Of a DNA stretch of 64,000 nucleotides, positions 53,801 to 64,000 are shown in pieces (the first letter of the stretch is position 1; each line of letters starts with the position of its first letter). Source of the stretch: Romanomermis culicivorax (taxonomy: Eukaryota > Nematoda > Enoplea > Mermithida > Mermithidae); the NCBI GenBank assembly GCA_963922205.1, contig CAWUHX010000071.1:558001-622000 (forward strand), given 5' to 3'. The position numbers and the translations under genes are program-made. The notes under the pieces were generated by a model, which saw only the letters and a list, made by a program, of their open reading frames with translations, had not been told where the DNA came from and made no database searches.

Positions 53801-56800
53801 CAGAAAATAAGTCATTTCGTCCCAAAATCGGCTACTTATTGAATGACTCATTTCAGGACTTTTTTCTTTTGCAGTATGGGATAGTCTCATGCACGCCCAC
53901 TTACAATTTTCAACTGTGTCTGATAAATTATTTTCTGCACGTGATCATACCTGAGCGAAGATCATTTTGGACGTGTTCTATTCTAAATCCGCCAGAGGGA
54001 AAAATTTCATAGAAATGTGAAAATGTTGTTACCTTAAAAATGTGAAAATAAAAATTCCTTTCTTGATTGCAAAATGACTACAAAAAAATTCTTCTTCGGT
54101 CTTCAAAATCCTTCTGAGAAAAAAAATGAGGTCAGCCATCATGAATTGTTCCCTGCATTACAAGTACTGTTTATTTAGCCCTGATGTAATTCCCCGGTGG
54201 TCCAAAGAAAGCGGAAATTTGGATCTTTCTCTTGTGTCGTATGGAACGAATTTTAAGAAATCCATTAAGTTGTACAACGTTACTCATTCGGATGCTGGAT
54301 ACTATGCTTGTCGATTCTCAAAGTCGCCTCAGTTGGACAAAAAATTTCATGTTATCGTCGAAGGTAATAGCTTCAATTACATATCTTCTCTGTATGTGCC
54401 AAAATTATGTCTTTAGCGTTTTATTGGGTCTTTAAGTTAATTTTAATTATTCTGCGGCCAACATAGAAAAACTTTCCAAAATCAGTTAAATTTTAGATAT
54501 AAGAACCTTACCATATGTGTGTCGCTGAAAATTTGATTCAATCTGATGTCTGCATAAATTTTATTCTGCACAATCACAATGAAAAAATTCAAATTTTCAT
54601 CAAATTTCATCTGTAGTAATTGGGTTTCTTTCAATACGCGAGGTCTCGAGTTATTCAGGAAATTTGCTTCCTTTTTGTCAAATTCGTTATTGAAAAATAA
54701 TTCAAAATTTGAGTCATCTTAAATTTCAGAATCACCGTTTTGGATCAACAACGAACCGCCGAGGAATATTAATTCTAGCAGAGGATCGATGGTCGAATTT
54801 AACTGCAGTGCTGACGGCACGCCGAAACCGGAATTTAAGTTTTACAAAAATGGAGAAGGTGATTATATTTATGCGAATTTCCCGTGTATAACCTACGAAA
54901 CGCTAATTTTACAGAAATCACCCAACTAAATCCTCATTACGTTATTGATGGTTCAACTCTAAAAATTAAAGATATTAAACGCGGTGATCGCGGGTTCGGT
55001 GACAACGCTGTGTATCAATGTAACGCAACCAATAAGCACGGATCAGTTTGGACGAATTTTTATCTGAATATATTAGGTTAGTTTATACTAGGATCCATTG
55101 TCGCGTTCTTTCCTCAGTATGGCTATTGTACTCATCTGCTAAACAATAAAATATTGCGAACGTTGAAGATCTTTTTCTCCACCAAGATGATTAATTTTTT
55201 CGCTATCAATACGTTTGCTTAGCGATATTATCCACTCGTCATCATTATAATGTATGATGATTCATTTCTACAGCGAACAAATCTTGAAAATTTTGTAAGA
55301 CTGGTTAACAGAGGATAGTTTTCAGGTCTGCCGAGCAATAGTATAAGAATGAACTTCGTTTGGAATCACTGAACAAATGTCAGAAAGCGAAGAATTCAGT
55401 CAATAGCCGTCTGAAAACTTCATTCCAACTGTGCAAGAGCTCCATCAATCTTCACTTTATTCTGTACACAGCTTCTTTGACGAATTTATATTGCCTTTTG
55501 AGACTGCGCTTTCTCAGATGAAAATTCATCTCGAAGGATTCAACTTGTTGCGGTTTCAAATTAACTTAATCGCCAGAAGCATTGAGTCAAGTCTGAAATG
55601 GTGACTGTGCTTAATTATTTCATTATTATCATTAAAGTTCCATGTGAAAAATATACCGTTTTGGAGAAATTAAAAACCTAGTTAGAACTTTGTGTAAAGC
55701 CAACAAGCGACCTTGAGTTAATGTTACACTAATTTTGAGTTCTAATCATTATATGGAATTTATTAACTTCTTTATATCTCTCAACTTGTGATATTCAACA
55801 TTTTTAAAAAAATTTTAGAATTCGAACCGACGGTATTGCAAGGCCCGGGCGAAGTTGAAACCGTCGTTGGCAGCAATGCCACCTTAACGTGTAAAGTTTT
55901 CGGCAGTCCGAAACCGTCTCCCGAATGGCACAATAGACTCCTACGCTCAGGCTTAGCGGGCATTCATTACCGAATCGAGCCCGTTAATCATGAAGGTTAT
56001 TCTCGGCTACATCTAAAAAATGTGCAAAAATCGCAAGCCGGCGTTTTCGAATGTCGTTTCAACAATTCGATGGGCGTCGATTCAGCGAGCGGAAAACTTA
56101 TCGTCCGGGGTATATTAGTTTTTCTAATCAATTTTTCATTAGTGCGTCGAAAGACGTATTGCCGCTTTAACATGTAATTTTTTGAATCGTGTGAAATTGC
56201 CATTGATTTTCTATCCAGCCCAGAGCAACATACAGATTTAATTTTTGCAGAAACTTTCGAACTGCCCAAGTCTTGATTGAATATGCTCAGTTTACACATT
56301 AAAGTAAACTTAAAATATGTGGTTATGCTGTTCTTGAAAAAATTCTGCAAGACACGTCTGTGCTTTCTGTGGCTGGACTGTGAATGATAAAAGTATGGTT
56401 CATATTATGGGCTGACCGACTTTTCATAATCATCTTTCATCCATAATTTTTTAACGTTTGGTCAGTTTTATTGACGAGCAACTCTAGAAATATCAAGTTC
56501 TGACATATGAGCCGATTTTCTGCTCTGAGCGTCATTGGGAAGCTGCTGTCAGAATTCTTCATCAAGTTATGTATGCTTTATTGAGTAAAATGATTTTATC
56601 AATTTCAGATCAAACAAAATTCGTCAAAATTCCCGAAAATATGGACAACATAGCGGCCGGTCGCCGAGTCCAAATACCATGCGAAGTGAATCACGATCCC
56701 GAACTGAAGGCTCAATACGTATGGTCTTTCTATAATCGTCCGATTAATTGGACAGTTCAAGACGTGGCCGCCGGCCGCTCCAAAGTACACGTCGATCCGG

Positions 56801-59800
56801 ACACGCACGCTTTGATTATCAATGATCCGTCTGGCAACGAAACAGGAGCTTATACGTGCGAAGTTCGTACGGCGTTAGATAGCGCCAAGCACACTGTAAC
56901 TATTACAGTAAAAGGTCAGTTATTTCAAGTGTAGTGACTTGGAAACAAAATATTCGAGAAAAGTCAATCCTTCAAAACTCGGGTCTAGGAAAGTTGGAAG
57001 TTTTGTTGTAAAATATTTGCAAAATAATACAAAGCTCTGCGGTTAAAAAAACATCTTGAAATAGAATATTTAGCCGAAAAGTAGGCGTGGTTTTGTTCAA
57101 ATGGCCTACAAACAATAAATTGAAATCCTTTTATAAATATTGTCAACGTCTTTCATGAACGAGTATTCCCGTAAATTTACTTTAATATCAACTCGAATGT
57201 CTAGTTTTTGCGTACATGGTCGATTTTTTAGATGTGCCTTTATCACCGCGCGACGTCCACGTCAAATGCTTTAATACGACGGCCGAAATTTCATTCTATT
57301 ATCGCGAAAGGTCGAAAGCCGCAGCACCTGTCGAATCATTCCTCATACAATTGAACGTCGACCCTGAAGAATCATCGGCCTGGGACGACTACGAAACAGA
57401 AATTACAACTTTGAATAACGGATTGGGCAAAGCGATCGTACATTTAAATTCATACGGAAATTTCGCTTTCAGAGTTCTGGCCAAAAACGAGGTATAAGTT
57501 TTGATTTATTCAAATAACACTAAAAATTTGATGTGACTTTTTGTCGATTCTAAAGTGACACTTGAGGATAATATGAGCTCTGTGTTTTTTTTACACCGTG
57601 CGAAAAAAAATTCCAAAAAAGTTCTACACGCCAAGTACACCATAAAGTCAAAATTTTGTTGTACCGTGCAGGAAACCTGAAAATTTTATTTGAACGGCAG
57701 AAAAAAAGTTTTGCACTGCATAAAAAACACTGAATATGAGTAAATTTCGATTGTTCTCAACTGGATTTCGATTTTTTGTCAAATTTACGAACTTTTAGTA
57801 ACCATGCATTTTTGAATCAATTTTTTTCAGATTGGGTTCAGCCAGCCGACTTATCCTTCCGAGTATACCAGAGAAAAGCATGATTCGATCGAAAGATGTC
57901 AGACAGCAGCCAAGCGACCAGAAATGAACCCCGTCAATGTGAAAGTCAGCGGAAATACTCCAGACAGTCTTACTGTATCTTGGGAGGTAATAATTGATGA
58001 GAAATATATCGAGGTGGTAGTCACCATTGAATGGAACCAATTAATATACTACAATAAATGCCGGAAAGTTGAATCTCAAACTCCTTTCATAATTACTAGA
58101 CTAGGTTTCCTATGATGAGCCAAATATTTAAGTTCAATATTTAATTGTTTCTATTTTTAGCCTTTAGCGCGTAGGGATTGGTCCGGTCCTAATTTCACCT
58201 ATTTTATTCAATATAAAGCAAAAAACGACGATACGTTCAAAAATTTAACGGTAACAAATTCCAAGGCCGATCACGTTTCAATTCTTAATTTGCCGACGTA
58301 CTCCGAATACGATGTTCTAGTTTGGTCTCGAAATAGCGAAGGCTTGCCTCTAATACATCCTCAAGGTTCTACTGGATTTTCGGGAGAAGACAGTAAATTC
58401 ATATTTCACAATTAATCACGACTGCAACGTTCTGTTTATATGCATCTTTTCTTATAATTTTCAGTTCCGTTAGAAGCTCCTGGAGATTTTAATGTAAGAG
58501 ATATTCAGGGTCCGTCTACCGCCTCGTTTTTCTGGAAACCCGTCAACGTCAGCTCAATTAGGGGAGAATTCAAAGGCTACAAGGTAAGATTGTTGTCGGC
58601 ATCCCTGTAATTCGGAAAATGGTTTTAAACCATCATAAGTATTCTCAAATAGTCATTTATTCTTAAAATTTGTCTCTCAATGTATCTGTATGCTTTCATT
58701 TATTTTTTCACGGTTTCTCACTTGGAAATCTTGATCGACAACTACTACCATAGTAGATTTTCTTCCAATTGAGACTTGGAACATGAAATGATGCGCGCAT
58801 GATCAGTCAGCCTAAGAGGGGTAAACAGGAAGTTTTTCAGGATAGTAAAGTGTTTTGTCTAAGAAAACCCCAGCAGAGAAAGCTTAAACGGCCGCAATCC
58901 TTTGGTAGTGACTGGTCTTCTGTCAAAAAGTGCATGTAAAGCAGCTTTTGGGTTGAACAGATTGGTAGCAACTCATCTATGGCTAAAAAATTCAGGTAAT
59001 AAATACTTATCTGTTCGAAATAAATGGATAGTTAACTCTGCCTTTTTAGCACGGGGCTTAATTTTTTAGCCAAAAAAATACGAAAACGTACTAAAATTTT
59101 TGTAACCAGTTGTTTAAAACGTCTTAAGGAATTTTAGCCAAACAGAGAAATTTCAGCTAAAACAGGTCATTTGGTTAAAAAAACAGTTGGTAAATGAGCA
59201 TCCGCCAGGCCGGGTAGAGATACCCTTCTAATCCAGAGGTGTGGCTGCAAAATGAGACAATAAATGTTTATACATGCAATGCAGTTTTTTGTATGTGTAT
59301 GAACTCATTCACGTTGCTAGTATCCATTCTCGAAAATTTACAATATTGTTTCGTATTCGATCGTAGCCGATTTCTAAATGTGTCTAGTTGAAGCTTCAAT
59401 TCCGGTCTGAGTTCTATAAGCCGTTATAAATGCGTTAATAAACTATTCTGTAAATTCTAAAAAATATGCGGTTTTTCGACCTTCGAGCGACTTCAAGTAC
59501 ATTGCAACTGTAGAGTATCGTGGGTTCAAAAATCTCTATATCTGTTCAATTTCGTACATTATTCGACGCCTAAAAATATTACAGAAATTTTTTTCAAAGG
59601 TCGAATACTGGTACAATGGCCGCCGAAAGAGGTCAACAGCCGTCCGAAAAGAAGCTTATTTCGACAGTAGCGCTTCAGAAGGCTCGATCTACGATTTGAA
59701 GCCCAATACGAAGAATTACGCTCTTATCCGAGTGTATAATAACGCCGGGGAAGGACCGCCTAGTCCTGTCGTTGAAATTGACATGCCTCCAGGAGGTAAT

Positions 59801-62800
59801 GTGCGTCTAATTCTTCAAATTTGCAACTGCAGTTCTATGTTTACTTTATTACATTAAGACTAAATTTTTTATTGCGCTACAGTATTAATTTTTGACCTAA
59901 TTAACTGTTGTAACTCTTATAACTATTGTTTATCAGAATCATCAAATTTATTTAATTTCTTATAGAATTTTGAAGATGATTTCTGTGCTACTTCTTAAAA
60001 ATCAAAATTTATATATCGAAATTCGATGAACAGTGAACCTAGCTCCTTGGCTAATATGTCTCTATCTTTTGCATGTACTTGCATAACCTTTCTTATGTAC
60101 GTACAGTTCCCGGTGCTGTTCAAAATTTACAAGGATTCACCATCAGCCATCAAGAAATCGCAGCTTCTTGGTCGGAACCCTTGGAAGTGAACGGGAATTT
60201 GACCCATTACGAAGTCGAAATTTGTTTACCTGCGGAATACGCTGCATGTAAGCCTTTAGTCTAAGATGTGGCAGTTTCTAGATTTTCGAAGATTTTCGCA
60301 GTTGTGAAAATATTGAACAAGGAACTGAATTTTCAACTGTTTCGAAATGCTGGATGACTTTCATGTACATCCATGAATTGATATCCTACTAGAACTAAAA
60401 ATTCAAACGTTATTTAACCATTTGAAAATATTTTTTTTCTAATGACAGAAATCGATAAATCACGACCTTAGGAAATCGGTTGTTACTTTAAATGATTAAT
60501 TGCTCTACGATGTATGTGAACCTTTTGTGGGTTCTTTTCTTTGAAGTCCCCACTTCAATCCATAAACCGGACAATAATTTGACTGAATTTTTTCCACATC
60601 ACCTATATAAACTTTAACACGAGATATTTTTTCACCTCACCTATATGAACTTTTACGGAAGAACTTTGCATTTTTTGATTTTTCATCAGCATCGAGTCTC
60701 GGTTGTCTAGAAACGCGTACTGTAACTGCTAACGAAAGGTTAGAGGTCAGATTCGGCAATTTACAAAGATCTACGAAATATCGAGTTCAAGTTATAGCTT
60801 TCACGACCGTTGGACCGGGTCCCGTTAGTACGGCTATTACCGAGACAACTCCGGAAATCAATGAAACGAGTAATAAAATTTTATAGGCTTGCTCGTATTC
60901 TAGCAGAAAAATGATTGTGCCGAATTTTTTATTATGCCGCAGAGTATCAAGAATGGGTACGCACCCTTGAAATTTTTCGACTTTTCCGGAAGATTGGGCG
61001 CTTTTTGCCGATCGGCCGATGCCGATGCATCGGCCCTAGCATGTGCAAAATATTGAAAACATAGTTTTTTCAACAAATATCATTTTTGAGATAAAAAACA
61101 ACATTTTCATTCATTCAGAAAACCTATATCATAGGCATCTGACATACTTTCTTCATGAAGGTACAGCTTACCAACGATACAACATGTGAGATGACAAAAC
61201 TTGGAATCAACTAAAGGTCGATATACCTATATTATGTAGACCACATCTGGATTGGATAAATCTCATTGGGTCATCTTATGTTTTAGCTGGGTAGTTCACT
61301 GAATGGTTGGTTGTATTATTCCATAACAACAAGAGTATTTTTTATTATATTTTTTGTTTCTTCTTTTTAATCAGGTTGAAATTGTTCATACAAAACATAA
61401 TCTAGTTCTAGAACACCGCCCATCTGCTGCGGTCGTCCGGCACCTTGGTCTACGGTCCAAGTATGAAATCGACAACCAACCCAAGAATATTAGAGATAAT
61501 CACGCCTTTCTTTTTTCCCTTCCTTTTTCTATTTCTCTTGTTTCTTTTTTCTTTTCTATACAATGTAAAGGCTATGACATCACTATCTCCGAGTTCAGTG
61601 TTTCGTAAAGTTTCGCTGCTTTTCGAAATAATATCAAATGGCAGGCGACATACTCAAAGACGTAACGTGGACAGACGGGATATAACGTGGAAAGACTGCC
61701 CCCAAGATCAAAATGTGCAAAATGCAGTGTTGCTCAAAAATCCATCCGCACTTTTTCAAATTTTGCTTTTGTACAATTTTTTTGGAATATTACACTGCAG
61801 GCAGATAAGCTGTTTTTTGGTTGCTAGCAAACTGAGAATCTGCTCGTTCTGATCACTTTTATTTGTTTCGGTTTTCTTGTTAAATGGTCAAGGACATAGC
61901 TCATTCACCACAAAAAGGTCATAAATTGACTATTTTCAGAAAGCTATATATTTATCAAGGATGTGCCATCGTTTGAAAGTTGATGAGAAGGGTGTTCGTT
62001 AAGTCAATATTTTAAAATGAGTAGTTTGTGGTTCATCAGCGTCTATCTATGACGCTAAGAGATATAATGTCATCATATTTTTGTTGGTGAAAGATCTTTG
62101 ACATTTTTTTTTACAACGAAACCATGGCATAACCAATGAAAACGGCCGCCACGAGTATATTCGTCACTAAACATGCACATGGGAACGTTTGAGGGTATTG
62201 ACCCTACTAGCTTTCATCGAGAAGACGCTAAAGGGAAATGAGCAAGAGATGGGAAAATTACCTTAAGAATAAAAATGACGCTGTAGTTTAACAATTTTTC
62301 TGAACAAAGAAGTCGATGTTATTGACGGAAAATTTGCGAATTTCCGCGTTGTATTTTGCAGCAATGATTATAATCATTCATTTACCATTTTTAAGGCGGA
62401 GAATAAAAACTGTTTTTGTAACAACATTCAAAAGATAAATAGGCCAGAAAAAACGGTTAATAGACCAGTGTATGCTTCGTCATTTTCAAGTTAAAGTGTT
62501 TTCTTTTGTCAAATTTGAATTTTAATTTCGTTTTTTACTGGAAGAAACTGAGCTGTAATTGATTGAACTAATTCAAATTTTTTCAGATTTTCTAACAGCT
62601 GATATCAGAGTTTGAGTCGTTGCACTTATTCTGGTCGAGGTTTAGAAGATTTTTCTCTATTTTAAAATGCTCAAAACATTCCACATTATTCGAAGTGAAT
62701 TTTATAAAACGACAATGGATATATTACAAAGATTTTAGATCAAAAAGTTATTTTCAACTGCGTAAGGTTTAAAAATAAAAATCGCAGGCTCTCCAAATTC

Positions 62801-63240
62801 TCTTGCGCTCTGAATTTTATTACTCAAACGTTATAATATCAATTTGATACGAATTATAGTGAAACCCGCACAACCCAGCATCAGCAAAGTTCAAATCAGT
62901 GACGATCATATGAACGTCACTTGGAAACCTGGTGCTTTTTTTAAAGAAGACGGAGCACCGCCCGGCGACGAATTTTTCTTCAAATATCGTCCAGTCGGTA
63001 ATATTCTCGTTTTTAATTTTCATCGAATTTTCCCCGCATGTCTAGCGTTTGTACTTTTAGGCTCCGACGAAGATTGGACTACTGTAAATAGTACGTCGTC
63101 GAGCGGCGGAAATAATACCGGATTGACTTTAACGTTGAATGATTTGCAACCGGGCGTCACATACGAAATAAAAGCCGTTTCAGTGCACAAAGGTTTAACT
63201 ACCGAATCGAAGCCGCATTATTATACTACGACAGGCGGCC
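50560..63240 (+). CDS. Nrg: Neuroglian-like L1-family cell adhesion molecule (signal peptide, 6 Ig, 5 FN3; 3' end beyond window)
   Basis: Cell-surface homophilic adhesion protein of neurons and epithelia. Twenty exons with GT/AG borders and unbroken phase: 50560-50653, 50816-50857, 50912-51053, 51381-51574, 52537-52727, 53307-53554, 54179-54363, 54730-54858, 54915-55076, 55819-56109, 56609-56914, 57232-57491, 57831-57986, 58161-58392, 58465-58583, 59600-59795, 60107-60247, 60690-60869, 62860-62997, 63061-63240. They total 3586 nt, about 1195 residues. The domain order 6 Ig + 5 FN3, the GFSGED linker between FN3-2 and FN3-3, and the GEFKGYK and PNTKNYA motifs of FN3-3 match neuroglian/L1. The transmembrane helix and ankyrin-binding tail are not present; the last exon ends with a GTAAGT donor. 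The start ATG is inferred from the signal peptide it opens. Confidence 0.93.
51575..52536 (+). other. Intron of the neuroglian-like gene (962 bp)
   Basis: Between exons 4 and 5, GTAAGC donor and TTTTAG acceptor. No element recognised. Confidence 0.7.
52728..54178 (+). other. Introns around exon 6 of the neuroglian-like gene
   Basis: Intron 52728-53306 and intron 53555-54178 flank exon 53307-53554. AT-rich; short open frames inside the second (53638-54012) lack domain similarity. No mobile element borders recognised. Confidence 0.65.
55077..55818 (+). other. Intron of the neuroglian-like gene (742 bp)
   Basis: Between exons 9 and 10, GTTAGT donor and TTTTAG acceptor. No element recognised. 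Confidence 0.7.
56110..57231 (+). other. Introns flanking the Ig6 exon
   Basis: Intron 56110-56608 and intron 56915-57231 flank exon 56609-56914. Nothing else recognised in them. Confidence 0.65.
57492..57830 (+). other. Intron of the neuroglian-like gene (339 bp)
   Basis: Between exons 12 and 13, GTATAA donor and a strong TTTTTTTCAG acceptor. Nothing else recognised. Confidence 0.7.
58584..59599 (+). other. Intron of the neuroglian-like gene (1016 bp)
   Basis: Between exons 15 and 16. Contains dispersed TTAGCCAAAA-type short repeats near 59040-59180. No element with clear borders. Confidence 0.65.
59796..60689 (+). other. Introns flanking exon 17 of the neuroglian-like gene
   Basis: Intron 59796-60106 and intron 60248-60689 flank exon 60107-60247. 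No element recognised. Confidence 0.65.
60870..62859 (+). other. Longest intron of the neuroglian-like gene (1990 bp)
   Basis: Between exons 18 and 19. Contains a 14-bp perfect palindrome GCCGATGCATCGGC at 61021-61034 inside a GATCGGCCGATGCCGATGCA context, similar in style to hAT termini (CGGCCCTA reads TAGGGCCG on the reverse strand), but no partner end was found. A T/C-rich tract lies at about 61500-61560. Confidence 0.6.
62998..63060 (+). other. 63-bp intron that is open in frame
   Basis: GTAATA donor and CTTTTAG acceptor between exons 19 and 20. Its length is a multiple of three and the frame crosses it without a stop, so retention would insert 21 residues into FN3-5. The insert would be hydrophobic and unlike an FN3 loop, so removal is the default expectation. 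Confidence 0.7.
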
Positions 63241-64000
63241 GTAAGTCGTTTTTAAAAATTATAGGCAAGAACCGTTTTTCAAAATTAATTCTACTAATCA
63301 AAATCCAAGCACTAGCAGCATGCGAAAATTTAGATTTACACAACAAATAAAAAAACATCACATAGAATTCTAGTATTATTTCAATTCTTGCGATTTTCTC
63401 AAAAGTAGATTAACAGTTCTCTGTAAATTTGATCAAGGCGCTGTATTTGAGGAACCTCTAACAATTTCTAGAATAGTTTTTGGTGTTCTAGACGTAATAT
63501 TGATTTGTGATAATTCCATTCATTAAGCTACGAAAAACTCAATTCCATCTTATTTTCTTGGAAGACAAATTTTTACATTCTCATTGCCTTAAAGATGAAA
63601 TTGAATTCCAGTTTATGAAAATCTTCGCCCGTACGGTGCTGCGAAATTTTTCGTTGATTTCTGGCTGAAAGATTAGAATTTTTCGTCGTCTCCTAGGTCA
63701 ATGAAATTCATAATCTAGATTCAAAAATTCTCAAACGTGTCTACTTTTTTAAAATTGGTCGACTGTGAACAAAAACAGTTTCATTATATGAATTTCTATA
63801 TCATCCAGAAGAATATGATTAGAGATGAGCCGTTCCACTCTTATTTGCTGTCAGATTTTCTTTATTTATCAGCTCTAAGGACATTTAATTTTCGACAAAT
63901 TCAGTCATTTTCGACTTTTGGGACTAGCTTGTGCCATAAGGTTCAAGAGATTCATCAGGGTTATCAAATTCCTGTGACATCTTCCTCATTCATGTTAGCT
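63241..64000 (+). other. Intron of the neuroglian-like gene, running off the window
   Basis: Starts GTAAGT after exon 20. No transmembrane or ankyrin-binding exon is visible to the right edge. Confidence 0.6.

Larger units (their letters stand above)
50912..56914 (+). other. Six Ig domains of the neuroglian-like protein
   Basis: Cysteine pairs: Ig1 FNCEA / YQCLA (exons 3-4); Ig2 RECRAP / YTCMA (exons 5-6); Ig3 LFCVF / YACRF (exons 6-7); Ig4 FNCSA / YQCNA (exons 8-9); Ig5 LTCKV / FECRF (exon 10); Ig6 IPCEV / YTCEV (exon 11). Core tryptophans are present in Ig1 (YRWLK), Ig2, Ig3 (PRWSK), Ig5 (PEWHN) and Ig6 (YVWSF). In Ig4 the corresponding position reads EFKFYKNG with Phe instead of Trp. Ig1-Ig4 are each split by an intron while Ig5 and Ig6 are single exons. 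Confidence 0.88.
57232..63240 (+). other. Five fibronectin type III domains of the neuroglian-like protein
   Basis: FN3-1 in exon 12 and the start of exon 13 (FRVLAKNE..IG); FN3-2 in exons 13-14 (SLTVSWE, YDVLVWSRNSEG); FN3-3 in exons 15-16 (ASFFWKP, YALIRVYNNAGEGPPS); FN3-4 in exons 17-18 (IAASWSEP, YRVQVIAFTTVGPGP); FN3-5 in exons 19-20 (MNVTWKP, TYEIKAVSVHKG). Each has the strand-B Trp and the strand-F Tyr, or Phe in FN3-1. Nearly all are split by an intron soon after the Trp, a regular two-exon-per-domain structure. Confidence 0.87.

Noticed and set aside
61005-61045. Palindromic GCCGATGCATCGGC region as a complete mobile element
   Set aside because: Only one possible terminus is visible and no inverted partner or target duplication was found.

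Overview
The window is AT-rich animal DNA: introns with canonical GT/AG borders, compact phase-consistent exons, and a dense burden of decayed DNA transposons and LTR retroelements. The L1-family cell-adhesion gene at the right end resembles neuroglian more than a vertebrate paralogue, so I infer an invertebrate, probably an arthropod or other ecdysozoan; the species cannot be fixed from sequence alone.

Three conserved host genes could be reconstructed exon by exon. (1) NDUFA5, a mitochondrial complex I accessory subunit, minus strand, 2782-5443; its two recognised coding exons are separated by a 2.3 kb intron holding a Harbinger-like MITE. (2) Class III alcohol dehydrogenase (S-(hydroxymethyl)glutathione dehydrogenase, ADH5/Fdh), minus strand, ten exons from 41742 down to 23397, including a 15-bp first coding exon and a 9.7 kb intron that contains an 8.6 kb foldback transposon. 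(3) A neuroglian-like L1-CAM, plus strand, 20 exons from 50560 to 63240, encoding a signal peptide, six Ig domains and five FN3 domains; the membrane anchor and cytoplasmic tail lie beyond the right edge.

Layout: 1-1793 is the 3' part of a decayed Ty3/Gypsy-like pol with a polypurine tract. 2.8-5.4 kb is NDUFA5. 5.9-7.4 kb holds a Harbinger-like MITE and a 1.06 kb relative of the big foldback element. 8.3-13.3 kb is a second decayed LTR retroelement (gag, protease, start of RT) broken by a 1.1 kb hAT MITE with a perfect 8-bp target duplication. 16.5-19.2 kb is three hAT-type elements nested inside one another. 19.85-20.13 kb is a tRNA-derived SINE with 20-bp target duplications. 20.2-23 kb is rich in G-run MITEs. 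23.4-41.7 kb is ADH5 with its transposon-filled introns. 41.8-50.5 kb is gene-poor. 50.6-63.2 kb is the neuroglian-like gene.

The host genes have no evident functional link to one another. The most unusual object is the foldback element at 25866-34514: perfect 9-bp target duplication, 1.3-1.6 kb inverted arms made of ~97-bp monomers organised in ~386-bp four-monomer higher-order repeats, and an interior containing a second purine/pyrimidine hairpin. Element boundaries in this annotation come from reading terminal inverted repeats and target duplications directly; family assignments are inferences from those signatures.
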